Program-made: the position numbers and the translations under genes
Part shown: positions 61,885 to 64,000 of the stretch, piece after piece
Position numbering within the stretch: position 1 is the stretch's first letter
Layout of the letters: every line of letters begins with the position of its first letter
The notes under the pieces: model-generated
What the model was told of the DNA's origin: nothing
Database searches by the model: none
The model's input: only the letters and a program-made list of their open reading frames with translations
From: CBDCUC01 sp965222485
Lineage (GTDB): Bacteria; Pseudomonadota; Alphaproteobacteria; Rhizobiales; Hyphomicrobiaceae
DNA length: 64,000 nucleotides
Direction of reading: 5' to 3'
Assembly: GCA_965222485.1 (NCBI GenBank)
Contig: CBDCUC010000040.1
Span: forward strand, 1,988,663 to 2,052,662

Positions 61885-62382
61885 TCAGCTGGAGGGTGGT
61901 GCGCGCGGTGCATGCTCGTGGCTCAGACGCGTATAGTGAGCCTGCGTGCGTACGACCGTCGTGATCCGCGTTGCGCCAGTAGTGGAGGCGACTTTTAGGC
62001 TGGAGGCTTGCGGCGCGGCGAGTGAACCGCCGACCTTGGCGAGCCAACAGGCTAAACATGAGTCATGAGACGCTGGGTTGTCCGCAGGCTCTTGGTGCTG
62101 CGGATCGTCATCAATCGTTGAGCAGTCATGTTGGGCGTCATGATCATGATGTGCCGCATGGTGCCCAACGTGATGTGGGTCATCGTCTGTATGACCTGCA
62201 AAGTAAGCGAGATGGAGTGCGAGGTGAGTATTCTTGTCGTCGTGAGGCTCGTCGCCCACATGGACGTGACCGAAGCCAGCCGCCAGTTGCAACAGAAGCG
62301 CCGCAAGGGCCAGTAATGGCAAGGCCCTGCTGTGCCGAAAACGGCGCAATATGTTTACTTTTCTACTGTTCACCTGAGACAA
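61885..62382 (-). CDS. Small His-rich membrane/exported protein (DUF2946-like)
   Basis: The 165-residue product has one hydrophobic segment (ALPLLALAALLLQLAAGFGH) then HVHVGDEPHDDKN, HHVGHHAAHHDHDAQHD and a CxxC-type motif SHDSCLACWLAK, ending in a basic, Ala/Pro-rich tail. This resembles DUF2946 proteins, found near copper or zinc transport genes. It lies 130 bp upstream of the TonB receptor on the same strand and is probably the first gene of the metal cluster. Which metal it binds is inferred from its surroundings only. Confidence 0.72.
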   Translation of the reverse strand: MSQVNSRKVNILRRFRHSRALPLLALAALLLQLAAGFGHVHVGDEPHDDKNTHLALHLAYFAGHTDDDPHHVGHHAAHHDHDAQHDCSTIDDDPQHQEPADNPASHDSCLACWLAKVGGSLAAPQASSLKVASTTGATRITTVVRTQAHYTRLSHEHAPRAPPSS

Positions 62383-62545
62383 CTCTTAGTGTCCAAACCT
62401 CGCTAAGGTCCAGTCACTGCAGCAGCTTTGTCAAGCAATAGCGTGTATTGAACGTCGGAGGGGCCGTTTCCAACTCCGATGTGTTGCGCAGCGGGCACAA
62501 CAAGGGTGACTTGGTTTCCGTGTCCGCCAGGGCACGCGCCAACCA

Positions 62546-63250
62546 CTATCCGGTTTTTTCAAACTGCATCATTGTGAAAACGCCAAACGGCCATAACGAG
62601 CGCCGTCCCACAAGCTTTAGGTCATCACAGACCATCACACGATCCACATCGAAAACTGGGTGCCAGCCTAGTTGTTCGGCAAAGGGGGCCATCTGGCGTT
62701 CAATCCAGCCTCGCACGCCATGAGTTTGTGAGAAGTGGTTTACCAACAGTACGCGTCCGCCAGGTTTTGTGACCCTTGCCAATTCCCGCATGACCTTCTC
62801 TGGGTTTGGGACAACGGTCAAAACGTACATTGCGACAACCGTGTCGTAGGAATTGTCAGAGAAGCTCAGTTCGGAGGCGTCCATTTCATGCAGGCCGCGG
62901 ACGTGATCGAGGCCTTCGCTTGCAACCCGGTCGCGTGCCTTGTCCAGCATGTCGGGGGAGAGGTCAATTCCCGTGATCCGCAAATGTGGTTTGTATGATG
63001 GCAATGACAATCCTGTGCCAACTCCGACCTCAAGCACATCGCCGCTCGTTTCATTTATAATTCTTGTGGCGTTGCGTCGACCTGCGGTCGCAATCAGTCC
63101 GAACGTGCGGTCATACATCGGTGCCCAACGTCGATAGGCGTCGAGGACGGCTCCTTCATCGAGATGTGCCGGATCGGAGGCGTGACGACGGTGGGCGTCA
63201 TCAATGACTGCGGCATCCTGATGGGCCCCAGGCCGGATTAATGTTCTCAT
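62546..63250 (-). CDS. Class I SAM-dependent methyltransferase (PmtA-like)
   Basis: From the ATG at 63250 the product has 234 residues. It has VLDAYRRWAPMYDRTFGLIA, motif I GDVLEVGVGTGLSLPSYKPH, ITGIDLSPDMLDKARDRVAS, NSYDTVVAMYVLTVVPNPEK and VTKPGGRVLLVNHFSQ. This order is that of Rhodobacter-type phosphatidylethanolamine N-methyltransferase (PmtA), which makes phosphatidylcholine; a ubiquinone/menaquinone-type methyltransferase is the alternative. The longer ORF from 63340 is not family-like at its start. It lies 90 bp after the mnmA stop. Confidence 0.82.
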   Translation of the reverse strand: MRTLIRPGAHQDAAVIDDAHRRHASDPAHLDEGAVLDAYRRWAPMYDRTFGLIATAGRRNATRIINETSGDVLEVGVGTGLSLPSYKPHLRITGIDLSPDMLDKARDRVASEGLDHVRGLHEMDASELSFSDNSYDTVVAMYVLTVVPNPEKVMRELARVTKPGGRVLLVNHFSQTHGVRGWIERQMAPFAEQLGWHPVFDVDRVMVCDDLKLVGRRSLWPFGVFTMMQFEKTG

Positions 63251-63340
63251 TTTTCTTCTCGCACTCCAGTTTGACTGCTCGCGCCGAAATGTGGTCCGGG
63301 CGGTGACTTTTGCCTTTGCTGGACCGGATGTCCTCAACAT

Positions 63341-64000
63341 CTACAGCTTGGCCTCCTGTAACGCATTCCCACGATGCGATTGCCGTATGGCCGGGTCGTG
63401 TTCGGCCATGGAGTCGGTGGCGGCGATCCAGCCACCCCCGAGTATCAGCGCGTCGTTGGCGCCGGAGGAATAAAAGACGCAAGCCTGGCCAGCTGCAACA
63501 CCCTCAGCTCCGTCGTCGAGCGTGACACTTACACTACCATGGCCATCGCACAAAATTCGGGCGGGTTGCGGGGGTTGCGTCGAACGGACGCGAGCATAAA
63601 TCGCCATGCCAGCCGGGCCCAGGCCGCCGAGTGAAGTGTCGCCAAGCCAGTTAACGTCACGCAGGTGTAGCTTAGACGTTAGTAGGTTTTCACGGGGGCC
63701 GACGATCACGCGGTTGTTGTCGGCATCCAGCTTGATGACATAGAGGGGCTCGCCGCATGCGATCTTCAGGCCGCGGCGCTGGCCGATGGTGTAGTTGATG
63801 ATGCCGGCATGGCGTCCCAGTTTGCGGCCGTCGATATGAACGATGTCACCTTCGCGCACAGCGCCAGGCTTCAACCTTTCGATCACATCGGTGTAGCGGC
63901 CGGTGGGGACGAAGCAGATGTCCTGGCTGTCAGCTTTGTCGGCAACCGACAAGCCGATCTCACGGGCAATTTCGCGGACCTTATCCTTGCGCATGTCCCC
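63341..64000 (-). CDS. mnmA: tRNA-specific 2-thiouridylase MnmA, partial (N-terminus beyond right edge)
   Basis: The frame is open to the window edge and gives the C-terminal 219 residues or so. The MnmA landmarks GDMRKDKVREIAREIGLSVA, KADSQDICFVPTGRYTDVIE (with the second catalytic Cys), GRHAGIINYTIGQRRGLKIA and the C-terminal beta-barrel with AGQACVFYSSG, LILGGGWI are intact. MnmA thiolates U34 of tRNA-Lys, -Glu and -Gln. The N-terminal PP-loop and first cysteine are outside the window. The C-terminus ends in an extra tail (AATDSMAEHDPAIRQSHRGN). Confidence 0.94.
   Translation of the reverse strand, partial: GDMRKDKVREIAREIGLSVADKADSQDICFVPTGRYTDVIERLKPGAVREGDIVHIDGRKLGRHAGIINYTIGQRRGLKIACGEPLYVIKLDADNNRVIVGPRENLLTSKLHLRDVNWLGDTSLGGLGPAGMAIYARVRSTQPPQPARILCDGHGSVSVTLDDGAEGVAAGQACVFYSSGANDALILGGGWIAATDSMAEHDPAIRQSHRGNALQEAKL

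Noticed and set aside
62435..62449. CAATAGCGTGTATTG as a Zur box for the metal cluster
   Set aside because: Only five base pairs are symmetric and it does not match the Zur sites I know.

Overview
The window comes from a GC-rich alphaproteobacterium, most likely a member of the Hyphomicrobiales (Hyphomicrobium/Filomicrobium-like). This is inferred from the aerobic cobalamin genes, a short aa3-oxidase subunit IV gene beside a three-gene pntAA-pntAB-pntB transhydrogenase operon, an rhizobial-type S21 protein and a porin of the hyphomicrobial kind. No species can be named from the sequence alone.

Layout. 1-10.5 kb is a cobalamin block. A minus-strand operon (DUF1636, cobW, cobN, cobG running off the left edge) sits behind a clear cobalamin riboswitch, and cobO, cobQ, cbiB and cobC follow on both strands. 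10.6-30.3 kb is ordinary chromosome: oxidase subunit IV, transhydrogenase, rpsU, purEK, an orphan NtrC-type regulator, an M3 peptidase, prolyl aminopeptidase, an ABC1 kinase, an acyl-CoA synthetase, a ketopantoate-reductase-like enzyme and a porin. 30.3-38.6 kb is accessory: a protein joining a degenerate nucleotide-cyclase-like domain to a C-terminal TIR domain, a TauE/SafE permease, a DsbA-like protein, a MarR regulator with repeated operator-like sites, and several secreted proteins.

38.9-55.8 kb looks like a tRNA-borne genomic island of about 17 kb. A 44-bp copy of the 3' half of tRNA-Met lies at its left end and the intact tRNA-Met gene at its right end, in the geometry expected of integration into a tRNA 3' end. 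No integrase is visible. The island carries a complete type I secretion locus for a giant surface protein: TolC, a LapB-like ABC transporter, a 2870-residue RTX adhesin with seven almost identical 675-bp repeats, a small exported protein, a HlyD/LapC-like adaptor and a LapG-like transglutaminase-fold protease that probably releases the adhesin. No LapD or other c-di-GMP protein is present in the window.

55.9-62.4 kb is a probable metal (zinc) handling cluster: a DUF3299 lipoprotein-like exported protein, an FtsX/LolD-type ABC pair, a His-rich DUF2796 (ZrgA-like) protein, a ZnuD-like TonB receptor with a His-rich loop and a small His-rich membrane protein. The right end holds a SAM methyltransferase and the 3' part of mnmA.

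The strongest leads for something new are the pseudo-cyclase/TIR fusion, the tRNA-bounded adhesin island with its higher-order repeat array, and a sharply AT-rich patch inside hlyD.
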